64,000 nt of DNA from Prochlorococcus marinus str. GP2 (lineage in GTDB: Bacteria > Cyanobacteriota > Cyanobacteriia > PCC-6307 > Cyanobiaceae): the NCBI RefSeq assembly GCF_000759885.1, contig NZ_JNAH01000005.1, positions 42,242 to 106,241 on the forward strand, given 5' to 3'. A program made the translations under genes and the position numbers. This document shows positions 55,434 through 63,191 of the stretch, piece after piece. Positions within the stretch are counted from its first letter, which is position 1, and each line of letters starts with the position of its first letter. Under the pieces are notes generated by a model. That model saw nothing but the letters and a program-made list of their open reading frames with translations, had not been told where the DNA came from and did no database searches.

Positions 55434-55613
55434 ATGGGAGAAGCTAAGAGAAGGGAAGATTTAGGCTTGCCACCTAGAGAAAAGAAAAAGGAAAAACAAA
55501 CATCAAAAAATCAACTAAACAAAATTTTAAATAAATATCCTTATTTACCTTTCATTTTAGGTTTTTCATTACTAGCAATATTAATTATCGATTTAGTTAA
55601 TTACTACAAATAG
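55434..55613 (+). CDS. DUF2839 family membrane protein
   Basis: A 59-residue protein starting MGEAKRREDLGLPPRE, the signature of the DUF2839 family of small cyanobacterial proteins, followed by a Lys-rich stretch and one C-terminal helix (PFILGFSLLAILIIDLVNYY). The role is unknown. Confidence 0.8.
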   Translation: MGEAKRREDLGLPPREKKKEKQTSKNQLNKILNKYPYLPFILGFSLLAILIIDLVNYYK

Positions 55614-55698
55614 ATATATAAAAAGGGAATACTTTTAGCAGACGAGAAGATTATCTTCGCAATTGCGAAATTATTTTTCCATAATAAAAATAAAACTC

Positions 55699-55884
55699 AT
55701 GAAACCGATTAACTCCGTATTTGCCTTAATTTTTGGGGTACTAACTTTGTTTTCAATATCTAATGCAAATGCAGGTGGCTGCAGTTCTCATACTGAGAAG
55801 AAGGCAGAAATTGAATGCTTGTCTGATGATAAAAAATGTATAGAAGCGAAAGAAAAAGAATCACTATACAAAGTTGAGGCCTAA
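55699..55884 (+). CDS. Small exported Cys-containing protein
   Basis: The best start is the ATG at 55699 (61 residues): signal peptide MKPINSVFALIFGVLTLF to NANA, then a mature part of about 36 residues with GGCSSHTEKK, IECLSDDKKC. Three Cys and a His near the start suggest metal binding or disulfides. A longer frame from 55663 is open but adds 12 residues that break the signal peptide. The next gene starts at the base after this stop. Confidence 0.65.
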   Translation: MKPINSVFALIFGVLTLFSISNANAGGCSSHTEKKAEIECLSDDKKCIEAKEKESLYKVEA

Positions 55885-56187
55885 ATGTTCGATAATCTTG
55901 GAACTGCTCTAGTACAGGCATTAGGCTTCTTTGCTGTTTTTGGTTTTTTTGTATATCAAACTTTATTCGCAGATAGTAAACCCAAAAATTCAAAATCAAA
56001 TCCTAAAAAAACAAAGATTTCCGACACAAAAGAATTAATCAAAAAAGAACCTAAAAAAGGCTTATTTAACAGAAAATCTAAACCTGTTGAAGAGAACTTA
56101 CCAATCCAAAAAAAGGGATTGTTTGGGAGAAAAAAAGAAGTTATTGAAGAAGAGATTAAACCAAAGAAAAAAGGTTGGTTTAAATAA
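55885..56187 (+). CDS. Membrane-anchored protein with repeated Lys-rich motif
   Basis: A 100-residue protein: an N-terminal helix (LVQALGFFAVFGFFVYQTLF), then a basic region in which the motif KKGLFNRK / KKGLFGRK / KKKGWFK appears three times, spaced by acidic stretches. It looks like a short repeat-built binding tail exposed to the cytosol or stroma. Starts directly after the previous stop. Confidence 0.65.
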   Translation: MFDNLGTALVQALGFFAVFGFFVYQTLFADSKPKNSKSNPKKTKISDTKELIKKEPKKGLFNRKSKPVEENLPIQKKGLFGRKKEVIEEEIKPKKKGWFK

Positions 56188-56273
56188 GTAAAGGTACTTA
56201 AGCTCAATTTTGATATCCTTTATACAAAAAATTTTTTTAGTAACTTTATAATTTATAGAAGTTAATATTAAAA

Positions 56274-56408
56274 ATGAATCATAGAGAAATCACAAAAAAA
56301 TATAGTGAATTACTCAACAAGGCTGATTTTGCTACTGGCCGTAAAGAAGTTGTAGGTCTTTTAAAAAAAGCTGCCAAATTGAAATCTCAGATTGAAATCA
56401 ATTGTTAG
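56274..56408 (+). CDS. 44-residue helical protein, unknown
   Basis: ATG-started frame, soluble and helical, with KKYSELLNKADFATGRKEVV and KKAAKLKSQIEINC. The short charged helices would pair well. The pattern recurs in picocyanobacterial small proteins, but I cannot name a family. Confidence 0.6.
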   Translation: MNHREITKKYSELLNKADFATGRKEVVGLLKKAAKLKSQIEINC

Positions 56409-56493
56409 ATTTAAAAATTAGTTTAATTCTAAATGTAAAAAATTTTTTTAAATAAGTTTTTACATGAGATAATCTGCATAGATTATTTTTCTT

Positions 56494-56673
56494 ATGAATA
56501 AAAAAGGTTATACAACCGAAAGCGGTGGTAGACAAAATGGTTTCGCAATTGAACCAGAAATTAACCCTATATCAGAAGGCGAATCAAAGAAATCCATATT
56601 TTTATTTATTGGAATATTATTACCTTTTCTAATAGGCGGTTTTTATTATTTAAGGACTCTGAATATATTCTAA
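56494..56673 (+). CDS. Small tail-anchored membrane protein (59 aa)
   Basis: ATG-started frame with a polar N-terminal half (ESGGRQNGFAIEPEINPISEG) and a C-terminal helix (SIFLFIGILLPFLIGGFYYL). No family recognised. It is convergent with the next gene with a 4-bp gap. Confidence 0.6.
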   Translation: MNKKGYTTESGGRQNGFAIEPEINPISEGESKKSIFLFIGILLPFLIGGFYYLRTLNIF

Positions 56674-56677
56674 TTTT

Positions 56678-56857
56678 TTATAAGCCATTTTTAGCAATAT
56701 ACTCTTCTGAACTAACTATATCTTGCATTAAGCTCTCTGATGATGGATTAAATCCATTTTGCTCTAAAAAAGATTTAACCTTTGCAAATTTTTGCTGAAT
56801 CTTTTTTGTATATGGAGTTGTCATCAAATAATCATCTTTTTCTGTTGAATAGTTCAT
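56678..56857 (-). CDS. 59-residue soluble protein, unknown
   Basis: ATG-started frame, helical, charged at both ends, with QQKFAKVKSFLEQNGFNP and SLMQDIVSSEEYIAKNG. Looks like a folded helix bundle fragment or a small binding protein. The stop is 5 bp from the stop of the previous gene. Confidence 0.6.
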   Translation of the reverse strand: MNYSTEKDDYLMTTPYTKKIQQKFAKVKSFLEQNGFNPSSESLMQDIVSSEEYIAKNGL

Positions 56858-56946
56858 TTGATTAACGAATTACTTTTACTCTTAAATTTTGCAAAATATA
56901 CGATTGCTAGTGGAGTTATAAATATTACATAAATAATTTAATAGTA

Positions 56947-56968
56947 ATAAATACTTACAAGTATTTAT
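56947..56968. repeat. Perfect inverted repeat, hairpin terminator or operator
   Basis: ATAAATACTT and AAGTATTTAT form a 10-bp perfect inverted repeat with a 2-base spacer. It lies 31 bp downstream of the 57000-57287 gene (minus strand) and about 90 bp upstream of the 56678-56857 gene. A loop of only 2 bases favours a cruciform or protein site over an RNA terminator. Confidence 0.4.
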
Positions 56969-56999
56969 AAGTTGTTTTTGTGATATTGCAATTGATTGT

Positions 57000-57287
57000 T
57001 TAAAGAGTACTTATAGTAACTAGTTCCATTAAATCTCTGGACTGAAGATATTTTTGAAATACTTCAGAATAAAATGCTTTTTTAGCAGCAAATTTTGATT
57101 CGAATTCTATTACTAACCCAAGCTGTCCTCCATCCCATTCATTTGAGGTTGATTCTTGTATTAAATCTCTTTTTACTATTACACCTCCCACAGATTTAAT
57201 CCAAGGTAATACTGTCCTTATATATTCCAGGAATAAATCAGCATTTGGAATTGAAATTTTCTTTAGCCAATAGCTTTTTGTCATCAA
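57000..57287 (-). CDS. DUF1330 family protein
   Basis: A 95-residue single-domain protein of the dimeric ferredoxin-like fold. The DUF1330 signature is the helix FAAKKAFYSEVFQKYLQSRDL near the C-terminus; WDGGQLGLVIEFES gives the strand before it. Function unknown. It is divergent from the following fibrillin-type gene with a 75-bp gap. Confidence 0.75.
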   Translation of the reverse strand: MMTKSYWLKKISIPNADLFLEYIRTVLPWIKSVGGVIVKRDLIQESTSNEWDGGQLGLVIEFESKFAAKKAFYSEVFQKYLQSRDLMELVTISTL

Positions 57288-57362
57288 ATCAACATATTCT
57301 GGGTAGAATATAGCATACGGAGGTAAGTATTTATCCTTAGATATATACTCAGCGATTATTAA

Positions 57363-57905
57363 ATGGAATCCGAAGATGATTTATTAAATTTACTTCTTAA
57401 ATCACCCAATTCAGATAAGATTCAATCTATTGCCGAACAACTTGAATTTGATCATAATTTTTCCTTTAGCAAAGATAGAAATGCTTTAGAGGGTGTTTGG
57501 GAGCTTAGGTGGAGTAGTTCTAATAGTCCTTTTTTAAAATATTCTCCTTTTATTGATAACCTTCAAATTCTTGATCCCATAAATTTAAATGGTCTTAATT
57601 TACTTAAACCTAGAGGAATAAAATCAATTATTGGTACTGGTATTTTAATAAGACTCAATTACATCAATGAAAAAAAAATTGGGGTCAAATTTACACATGC
57701 TGGTGTTATAGGTCCTAAATTTGGAAGAAAAAATATAAAGGCTATGAAAGAAATAAATAATGAACAATTAGGGTGGTTAGAGATAACTTATTTAAGTAAT
57801 AAACTTAGAATCTGTAGAGGTGATAAAGGAACTTTATTTGTTCTAAGAAAAAAAAATTCACCGATTTTATTCAAGAATTTCAAGGAATTTATTAAAATCT
57901 ATTAA
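57363..57905 (+). CDS. PAP/fibrillin family protein, short form
   Basis: A 180-residue fibrillin-domain protein: LEGVWELRWSSSNSPFLKYSP near residue 42, GTGILIRLNYINEKKIGVKFTHAG in the middle and the end motif LRICRGDKGTLFVLRKK. It lacks the transmembrane or long helical parts of the larger family member at 54158. A role in thylakoid lipid or pigment binding is expected only from the family. Confidence 0.85.
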   Translation: MESEDDLLNLLLKSPNSDKIQSIAEQLEFDHNFSFSKDRNALEGVWELRWSSSNSPFLKYSPFIDNLQILDPINLNGLNLLKPRGIKSIIGTGILIRLNYINEKKIGVKFTHAGVIGPKFGRKNIKAMKEINNEQLGWLEITYLSNKLRICRGDKGTLFVLRKKNSPILFKNFKEFIKIY

Positions 57906-57914
57906 AAATATAAA

Positions 57915-58208
57915 TTAATTCTTTATCCAAATAGACTTTAATACGAAATAAATCGGAAAATATTTAAATGATTCTTTAGGTATTTCATAACTTAAGAATT
58001 TTAGTGCTTCTTCTAACCAGTAACCAATATCAAATCCTAAAAGAATTTTTTCTACAACAAACCAAAATTCTTTATCAAATATAATTCTGAAGTTTAAGTA
58101 AATATATTCCCAATGAAAGGTATTCCAATATTGGGTTAAAAATGAGGATAAAATAAGCCAAAGAGATATAAATAGAAAACTTTTAAGAAATTTATAAAAT
58201 TTTTTCAT
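57915..58208 (-). CDS. Hypothetical membrane protein (97 aa)
   Basis: A basic start followed by a hydrophobic segment (FLFISLWLILSSFLTQYW) and a mostly aromatic, Tyr/Phe/Trp-rich remainder (IYLNFRIIFDKEFWFVVEKI, then DIGYWLEEALKFL). One membrane anchor and a lipid-facing helix are likely. No family recognised. Confidence 0.55.
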   Translation of the reverse strand: MKKFYKFLKSFLFISLWLILSSFLTQYWNTFHWEYIYLNFRIIFDKEFWFVVEKILLGFDIGYWLEEALKFLSYEIPKESFKYFPIYFVLKSIWIKN

Positions 58209-58339
58209 ATACCAGCAACTGTCTTATTTAATTTCAAATATCCCTTATTATTATTTCGATCAAATTTTATTTCCATGAAATATATTCAAAAAAATATAAA
58301 GATATTGAGAAAATAGTAAATTTTCGTGGAATTAATAAT

Positions 58340-58465
58340 CTATTCCTCTTTTTTTAGCTTCTGTGCCTCTAGATTTTTATTTTTGAGAAAAAATCCTAAA
58401 AACAGAAAAGCAAAATATATTAGTAAACTTATGCCAAAAATTAAAACTATTTTTGAAATATCCAT
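58340..58465 (-). CDS. Small single-helix membrane protein (41 aa)
   Basis: ATG-started frame with one long helix (IVLIFGISLLIYFAFLFLGF) followed by a charged tail NKNLEAQKLKKEE. A normal picocyanobacterial small membrane protein by layout; no family recognised. Confidence 0.55.
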   Translation of the reverse strand: MDISKIVLIFGISLLIYFAFLFLGFFLKNKNLEAQKLKKEE

Positions 58466-58580
58466 AAATGTTTTTTTATAAATTACAGCATTTTTTGCAA
58501 AGTTTTATCTATAGTAATGATTTTTCATTTATCACGATAACGAGCTTCAATTATTAAGCTAATAATATTATTTAAATCAT

Positions 58581-58985
58581 ATGCAAGTAGTTTTTGCCTG
58601 GAGCCTTTGTCTCTCAGTAGGTGTTGTTTTAATATCAATTATTCCATTAACTATTGGGAGGATTAAAGCAGGTTATTCTGTTGAAAATATGTCTGCTCCA
58701 AGGGCTTTATTCGATGAATTACCTTCATTTGGGAAAAGAGCAGTTTGGTGTCATCAGAATTGTTGGGAAAGTATTTCCCTACATGCACCAGCATGTCTTC
58801 TTTGTTTGATTACTTTAACTGACTCAAATATTTCAATAATTGCAGCATTGATTCATCCTATTTTTCGTGTTTTATATATTGGTGCTTATGTATTTAATAT
58901 CCCAACAGCTAGAGGTTTAATGTGGGCCTCAGGAATTCTTACAACACTTTTACTTTACAAAGAGGGCTTAACACAATTGATATAA
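58581..58985 (+). CDS. MAPEG-family membrane protein
   Basis: A 134-residue four-helix membrane protein. The MAPEG pattern is seen in NMSAPRALFDELPSFGKRAVWCHQNCWESI and HPIFRVLYIGAYVFNIPTARGLMW. The family includes glutathione transferases and related lipid enzymes; the cyanobacterial short form has no assigned substrate. It is convergent with the Mrr-like gene with a 1-bp gap. Confidence 0.87.
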   Translation: MQVVFAWSLCLSVGVVLISIIPLTIGRIKAGYSVENMSAPRALFDELPSFGKRAVWCHQNCWESISLHAPACLLCLITLTDSNISIIAALIHPIFRVLYIGAYVFNIPTARGLMWASGILTTLLLYKEGLTQLI

Positions 58986-58986
58986 A

Positions 58987-59859
58987 CTATTTAAACAATA
59001 AGTTTTTTAAGTCTTTTAACTGATATTCATTAATTAATCTAACTTTGTTTGATTTTGCTAGTTGTTGCGCTGACTTTGTAAACCCAGATTTTGAAACTAA
59101 TATTGCATGAGTACCTTTCCAAAATAATTTACCAGCTGAAATTTCCTGCACTGCTTTATTTCCAATAGCTTTTTCATGATTTTTGCATTGTATACATATT
59201 CTCAAATCATTTATTGATGCAATTAAGTCAACCCCTTGATCTCCAGTATTAGGGGTTTCTTTAACTTCCCAGCCATTCTGTTTGAGAATTTGCATACAAT
59301 AATTTTCAAATCTAATACCTTTTTTATAGCTTTCGTTAATTGTTTTTGAGTAATCATTTTCTATTAGGTTTAGGCATGATTTCTCTATTTGACTTGCTAT
59401 GAATACAAACCAATCTTCAGTCTCGAGCTTCCTAGTAGATCCAACTATCTCATCATCAATAGTAGGATTTTCATTACAATAAGATCGCCACTTTTCGAAA
59501 AATAATTCTATACTTCCAAATTTTTTTAAAATTACTTTTTCCCAGAAGTATGGTATCCCCTCTTTAAATCGCTTAGATCCATTAAATATATTTTTCACAA
59601 TGGCTTTTTCATCAAGAGGTGGATTGCCAATCCATTTTTTATAATCCTCGTTACCGTAAGCATCTATTTCCCTTAATCTAATCCTTTCCTCTAACAAATT
59701 GTATTTGTTTTCTTCTATTAAATTATTAATTGTTTGAATAAAGAAATTGGAATTTAAGGCATTATTTAATTTAAACTTTTTCTTCTTAATTTGATAATCC
59801 CTTAAAATTATAAAAATTAAAAAAATGATAAAAATAATTAAAATAAAAAAAAATTTCAT
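58987..59859 (-). CDS. Membrane-anchored Mrr-like nuclease domain protein
   Basis: A 290-residue protein with an N-terminal helix (FFFILIIFIIFLIFIIL), a middle region without recognised fold (residues 30-180) and a C-terminal restriction-endonuclease-type domain: RFENYCMQILKQNGWEV, GDQGVDLI with the catalytic Asp, the QCKN Gln/Lys motif in ICIQCKNHEKAIGNKAVQEI and GTHAILVSKSGFTKSA. This is the Mrr-type catalytic domain of type IV restriction proteins. No methyltransferase is near. Confidence 0.85.
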   Translation of the reverse strand: MKFFFILIIFIIFLIFIILRDYQIKKKKFKLNNALNSNFFIQTINNLIEENKYNLLEERIRLREIDAYGNEDYKKWIGNPPLDEKAIVKNIFNGSKRFKEGIPYFWEKVILKKFGSIELFFEKWRSYCNENPTIDDEIVGSTRKLETEDWFVFIASQIEKSCLNLIENDYSKTINESYKKGIRFENYCMQILKQNGWEVKETPNTGDQGVDLIASINDLRICIQCKNHEKAIGNKAVQEISAGKLFWKGTHAILVSKSGFTKSAQQLAKSNKVRLINEYQLKDLKNLLFK

Positions 59860-59879
59860 TAAAGATTTTTATTTCCGTT

Positions 59880-60131
59880 CTAAAAAGTTTTTGTTTTTCT
59901 AATAACAAAATTATTTTTTGTTATTACTGAAGATTCATTTACTTCAAATCCATTAATTGCTGAAATTTCTCCTTTTATACCTTCTAATGTTAATTGCTCG
60001 ATAATACCTTTTATTACTTCATCCTCGACTAATTTCCTATCAATTCTTTCAGGTGTAATATCTGTAAGCCATTTTGAGGTCTTTTTTTTTACAACCTCTG
60101 TAGGGTTAGTTATTTTTAAGTAGATAGCCAT
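59880..60131 (-). CDS. Hypothetical protein (83 aa)
   Basis: A soluble, basic, alpha/beta protein (EVVKKKTSKWLTDITPERID, then a strand-rich GEISAINGFEVNESSVITKN). No family recognised. It lies 20 bp upstream of the Mrr-like gene on the same strand and may share its transcript. Confidence 0.6.
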   Translation of the reverse strand: MAIYLKITNPTEVVKKKTSKWLTDITPERIDRKLVEDEVIKGIIEQLTLEGIKGEISAINGFEVNESSVITKNNFVIRKTKTF

Positions 60132-60171
60132 TTTTTAAGTCATTCAGTTGAATTATAAGCATTAAATCTTC

Positions 60172-60369
60172 TTAATTTTTCTTATTGTCATTACTTTCCC
60201 ACTCAAGATATTGAAAAACAAAAATTGCAAAAATAGAGAAAAATAATATAAATAACCCTAACCATCCTATGAATTTGTGCTCTGTAAAAAGATTTGTAAG
60301 CATCGATTTTTCTTGATATCTTGATTCCATTTCATACTGGTAAGAATCAATAACTTGAAATATATTCAT
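60172..60369 (-). CDS. Small membrane protein (65 aa)
   Basis: A 65-residue frame with a soluble N-terminal helix (FQVIDSYQYEMESRYQEKSM), one membrane helix (FIGWLGLFILFFSIFAIFVF) and a polar end. No family recognised. It lies between the thioesterase and the 83-aa gene on the same strand. Confidence 0.55.
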   Translation of the reverse strand: MNIFQVIDSYQYEMESRYQEKSMLTNLFTEHKFIGWLGLFILFFSIFAIFVFQYLEWESNDNKKN

Positions 60370-60404
60370 AATTTAAAAAGCTTTTGAATTAACGGCTAAT
60401 AATT

Positions 60405-60824
60405 TCAACCATTCAATTTAATAAATGCTTCCGATAGAAAATCAGGCCTTTTTCTAATTATAGAAAAATTCAACTTATTTATTAAGACTAAATTGACTTC
60501 AGCAATCGTTAAGATTTCTTTTCTCTTGTTAAGAAATTTTGAAATTACATTAATCCTAGGGCTTTTTTCAATATTGAATTCGCTCTCTATTGTTATTTTT
60601 TCACCAAGAAATAAAGGGGTTTTATATTTTATTGAAGTATTGATTAAAGGTAAATCTAAGCCTTTTTTAGTTAGTTCAAAATAACTTATACCTACTTCTA
60701 AAAGTGCATTTATTCGGCTTTCTTCAAGCCAATTAAAATATGTACCGTGCCACATTACACCTGCATGGTCAGCATGTTGAGGTAAAACAATTTTTTCTAT
60801 TTTCCAAATTGGTTTCGAGTTCAT
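60405..60824 (-). CDS. Hotdog-fold acyl-CoA thioesterase (4HBT family)
   Basis: A 139-residue thioesterase of the YbgC/DHNA-CoA hydrolase type. The active-site stretch is HADHAGVMWHGTYFNWLEE with the Asp and the WHGTYF turn, followed by the hotdog helix. In cyanobacteria a DHNA-CoA thioesterase of this fold works in phylloquinone synthesis; another acyl-CoA substrate is equally possible. Confidence 0.83.
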   Translation of the reverse strand: MNSKPIWKIEKIVLPQHADHAGVMWHGTYFNWLEESRINALLEVGISYFELTKKGLDLPLINTSIKYKTPLFLGEKITIESEFNIEKSPRINVISKFLNKRKEILTIAEVNLVLINKLNFSIIRKRPDFLSEAFIKLNG

Positions 60825-60930
60825 TTTTTATTTAAAAAATATTTTTATTCAATGTAAATAAATTATTTTGATATTTTAGGTTAATATTATTTATTAATAA
60901 AAGAATCTCCCAAACTATATTTATAAATTT

Positions 60931-61167
60931 ATGTTTAATCGTAATAATAGAAGTAGAAAAATGAAGAAGATTTTTCAATGGGAAGAATATTTAAATTGGA
61001 AAAATATGTCAAAAGAACAGAAATTAAATTTCAAGAGGGCGTGCTTATTCCCTTTTCTCGTCTATTTAGTTTATGTTTTTCTCAATCAGTACTCCTTAGC
61101 AATTCTTTTATTACTAGGTTTTTATTTTTTAATTAGATTTAAAAATAGGAATAAGTTGGGAAGATAA
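60931..61167 (+). CDS. Hypothetical basic membrane protein (78 aa)
   Basis: The frame starts with MFNRNNRSRK; an ATG at 60961 (MKKIFQWEEYLNWKNM) is the better start because the first ten residues are only polar. Then come a charged helix, and a membrane region (PFLVYLVYVFLNQYSLAILLLLGFYFLI). No family recognised. Confidence 0.55.
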   Translation: MFNRNNRSRKMKKIFQWEEYLNWKNMSKEQKLNFKRACLFPFLVYLVYVFLNQYSLAILLLLGFYFLIRFKNRNKLGR

Positions 61168-61267
61168 ATATTATTAACTTTGATTTATTTAGATTTGTTT
61201 TAAAAAAATCAGATTTTTCTAAATAACTTTATTGGTATATGACAATAGTATTAGATAAATTTTTTTT

Positions 61268-61507
61268 ATGAAAAGAATTATTTTGCTTTTATCTGTATTA
61301 GTTTTTTTAATATTTTCTAATACGAGTAATTTATTAGCAAAAGAAATTGGAAATAACATTAAAGATAATATTTCTAATGACATTGAAGAAATTAAGCCTG
61401 ATAAAAATAAAAAAACTAATATTTCTAATTCTTCGGTAGAAGATATATTTGGAGATGAACAAACATTTCCATTCGTTGCAGGTTTAGGAAAAAATGCAGC
61501 CCATTGA
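61268..61507 (+). CDS. Small exported acidic protein
   Basis: A 79-residue protein with a clear signal peptide (IILLLSVLVFLIFSNTSNLLA) and an Asn/Asp/Ile-rich mature part that ends VEDIFGDEQTFPFVAGLGKN. The last block looks conserved and folded. No family recognised; similar short exported proteins occur in marine Synechococcus. Confidence 0.6.
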   Translation: MKRIILLLSVLVFLIFSNTSNLLAKEIGNNIKDNISNDIEEIKPDKNKKTNISNSSVEDIFGDEQTFPFVAGLGKNAAH

Positions 61508-61551
61508 TTTCAAAGTTCTAGATAATTTAGAAAAAGATTTTTTTTATAATT

Positions 61552-61716
61552 ATGAAAGGTCTTAGGGTCTTAGAGCTTTCTGCAGCACTTAATGTTGATA
61601 GCTCCGATTTATTAGCTGTTTGTACAATTCTAAAAATAAAAGCCACATCTAGATTGAGTATGCTTTCATTTGAAGAATGTAAAAAGATAACTGATTACTA
61701 TGAAGATAAAATTTAG
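61552..61716 (+). CDS. Stand-alone IF2_N-like domain protein (54 aa)
   Basis: ATG-started frame MKGLRVLELSAALNVDSSDL and then a helix-turn-helix of the form LAVCTILKIK, SMLSFEECKKITDYYE. The order (VxELAxxLNVxSxxLL, then xSxLSxEExxKI) is the same as the small helical domain at the N-terminus of bacterial initiation factor IF2. Here it is the whole protein. It may bind the ribosome or tRNA-like partners; the function is unknown. Confidence 0.7.
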   Translation: MKGLRVLELSAALNVDSSDLLAVCTILKIKATSRLSMLSFEECKKITDYYEDKI

Positions 61717-61738
61717 ATTTTTTATATAAATTATTCTA

Positions 61739-61993
61739 TTATTTAATCTCTTTAATCATTGAGACTAAAGTTGAATGTATTTCTTCTTCAGATATTTCAT
61801 TTTTAAAGTTGATAATTGCTGACTGGCCATCGTAATTGATTTTTATATAACTATTATTAATTTCTTCCATATAAGCATTCTCAAAGCTTGATATCTTTCC
61901 ATAGTGAATAAGGTATTTGTGAACTGAATCTATGTGATCATTGTTCATATGATCACAAACTCTTTTACTTGTCTCTTTACTAATTATTTTCAT
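61739..61993 (-). CDS. DUF2470 family protein
   Basis: An 84-residue protein with the DUF2470 motif RVCDHMNNDHIDSVHKYLIHYG, the same domain found at the C-terminus of HugZ-like heme-binding or pyridoxamine oxidase-type proteins. The stand-alone form is usual in cyanobacteria. The His pairs could bind heme or metal. The Dus gene is 18 bp upstream on the same strand. Confidence 0.85.
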   Translation of the reverse strand: MKIISKETSKRVCDHMNNDHIDSVHKYLIHYGKISSFENAYMEEINNSYIKINYDGQSAIINFKNEISEEEIHSTLVSMIKEIK

Positions 61994-62011
61994 TTAAAGA
62001 ATAGATTTGTT

Positions 62012-63019
62012 TCACGCTAATGTATTTTTTTCATTATTCAAAGTTTTAATCATTTTATTTATTAAATTTTTAACTTCATTTTTATCAACAGCTCTAACCA
62101 AGTTGTTTCTCAAATTTGATGCTCCTTTAAAGTCTTTGCATGTCCATGAGATATGTTTCCTGGCAATTAGCAAGCCGTGATCTCCTTTTTCTTTTATTAA
62201 TTCATCAAGATGCTCAATAATTAAATATAGTTTTTCTTCAGTATTTGGTTCTTTAAAATTTTTATTTTCTCTTATGGCATAATCAATTTCTCCAATTTTC
62301 CATGGTGATCCTAAAATCCCTCTTCCAATCATTACACCATCAGCATTTGTTTTTTTTAAACAATGTAGAGCGTCATCTGGATTTTTGATATCTCCGTTAG
62401 CAATTACTGGTATTTCTAATAAGCTTTTAAGTCTCCCGATCATTTCCCAATCTGACTTGCCTGAAAAACCCTGTTTTCTAGTTCTTCCATGAAGAGTGAT
62501 CATCGTTGCTCCCGCATCTTGAAGTTTAAACAAGAAATCCTCTATATTTTCTTCTTTACTATCCCATCCGAGCCGTGTTTTTACTGTTACTGGAACCCTA
62601 ACAGCTTTTACAACATTTTTTACTAATTCTATAGCAAGTTTTCGGTCTTTAATTAATGCACTGCCTCCACCTTTCTTTGCAATTTTTTTTACAGGGCATC
62701 CCATATTTATATCAATTAAGAAAGCTCCAGAGTCCTCAGCTTGTTTCGCGGCTTCAGAAACAGCATATGGCCTATTATCAAATATTTGTACTCCAATTGG
62801 ACCCTCTTCTAAATCTATTTGATTGATTTTTTGTGTTCCATAACCTTTCTTAAGACTTGTTGCATTTATCATTTCTGTAAAAAGTAAAGAGTTTGGAGCC
62901 CATTTACGTACAAGTCGCCTAAAAATGTTATCTGTAACTCCAGCTAATGGTGATAGCATGACCTTACTAGTAATTATCCTGTTAACTCCCCTTCCTTTTA
63001 GCTTTATATTTGAAGACAT
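62012..63019 (-). CDS. dus: tRNA-dihydrouridine synthase (DusB/NifR3-like)
   Basis: FMN-dependent reduction of uridine to dihydrouridine in tRNA D loops. Catalytic Cys in INMGCPVKKIAKKGGGSAL; other motifs are LSPLAGVTDNIFRRL, TVKTRLGWDS, TLHGRTRKQGFSG, PVIANGDIKNPDDAL and the GVMIGRGILGSPW phosphate loop. Length 335 is normal. DUF2470 follows downstream. The subfamily (B type) is inferred from the motif set. Confidence 0.93.
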   Translation of the reverse strand: MSSNIKLKGRGVNRIITSKVMLSPLAGVTDNIFRRLVRKWAPNSLLFTEMINATSLKKGYGTQKINQIDLEEGPIGVQIFDNRPYAVSEAAKQAEDSGAFLIDINMGCPVKKIAKKGGGSALIKDRKLAIELVKNVVKAVRVPVTVKTRLGWDSKEENIEDFLFKLQDAGATMITLHGRTRKQGFSGKSDWEMIGRLKSLLEIPVIANGDIKNPDDALHCLKKTNADGVMIGRGILGSPWKIGEIDYAIRENKNFKEPNTEEKLYLIIEHLDELIKEKGDHGLLIARKHISWTCKDFKGASNLRNNLVRAVDKNEVKNLINKMIKTLNNEKNTLA

Positions 63020-63191
63020 ATAATTTAAAATTTATATTAATCTTTCTTTATTATAAATTTAGATATGGAGCTGATTTTATGTTTTCTATTTAATTCTTAA
63101 TTTATAATAAGTGCTTTTACTTAAATAGGCCTAATTGATTACTTTTTTTGCTAGTTTGTATTGAGTTTTAATTTTAAAAAGGAAATTTTTC

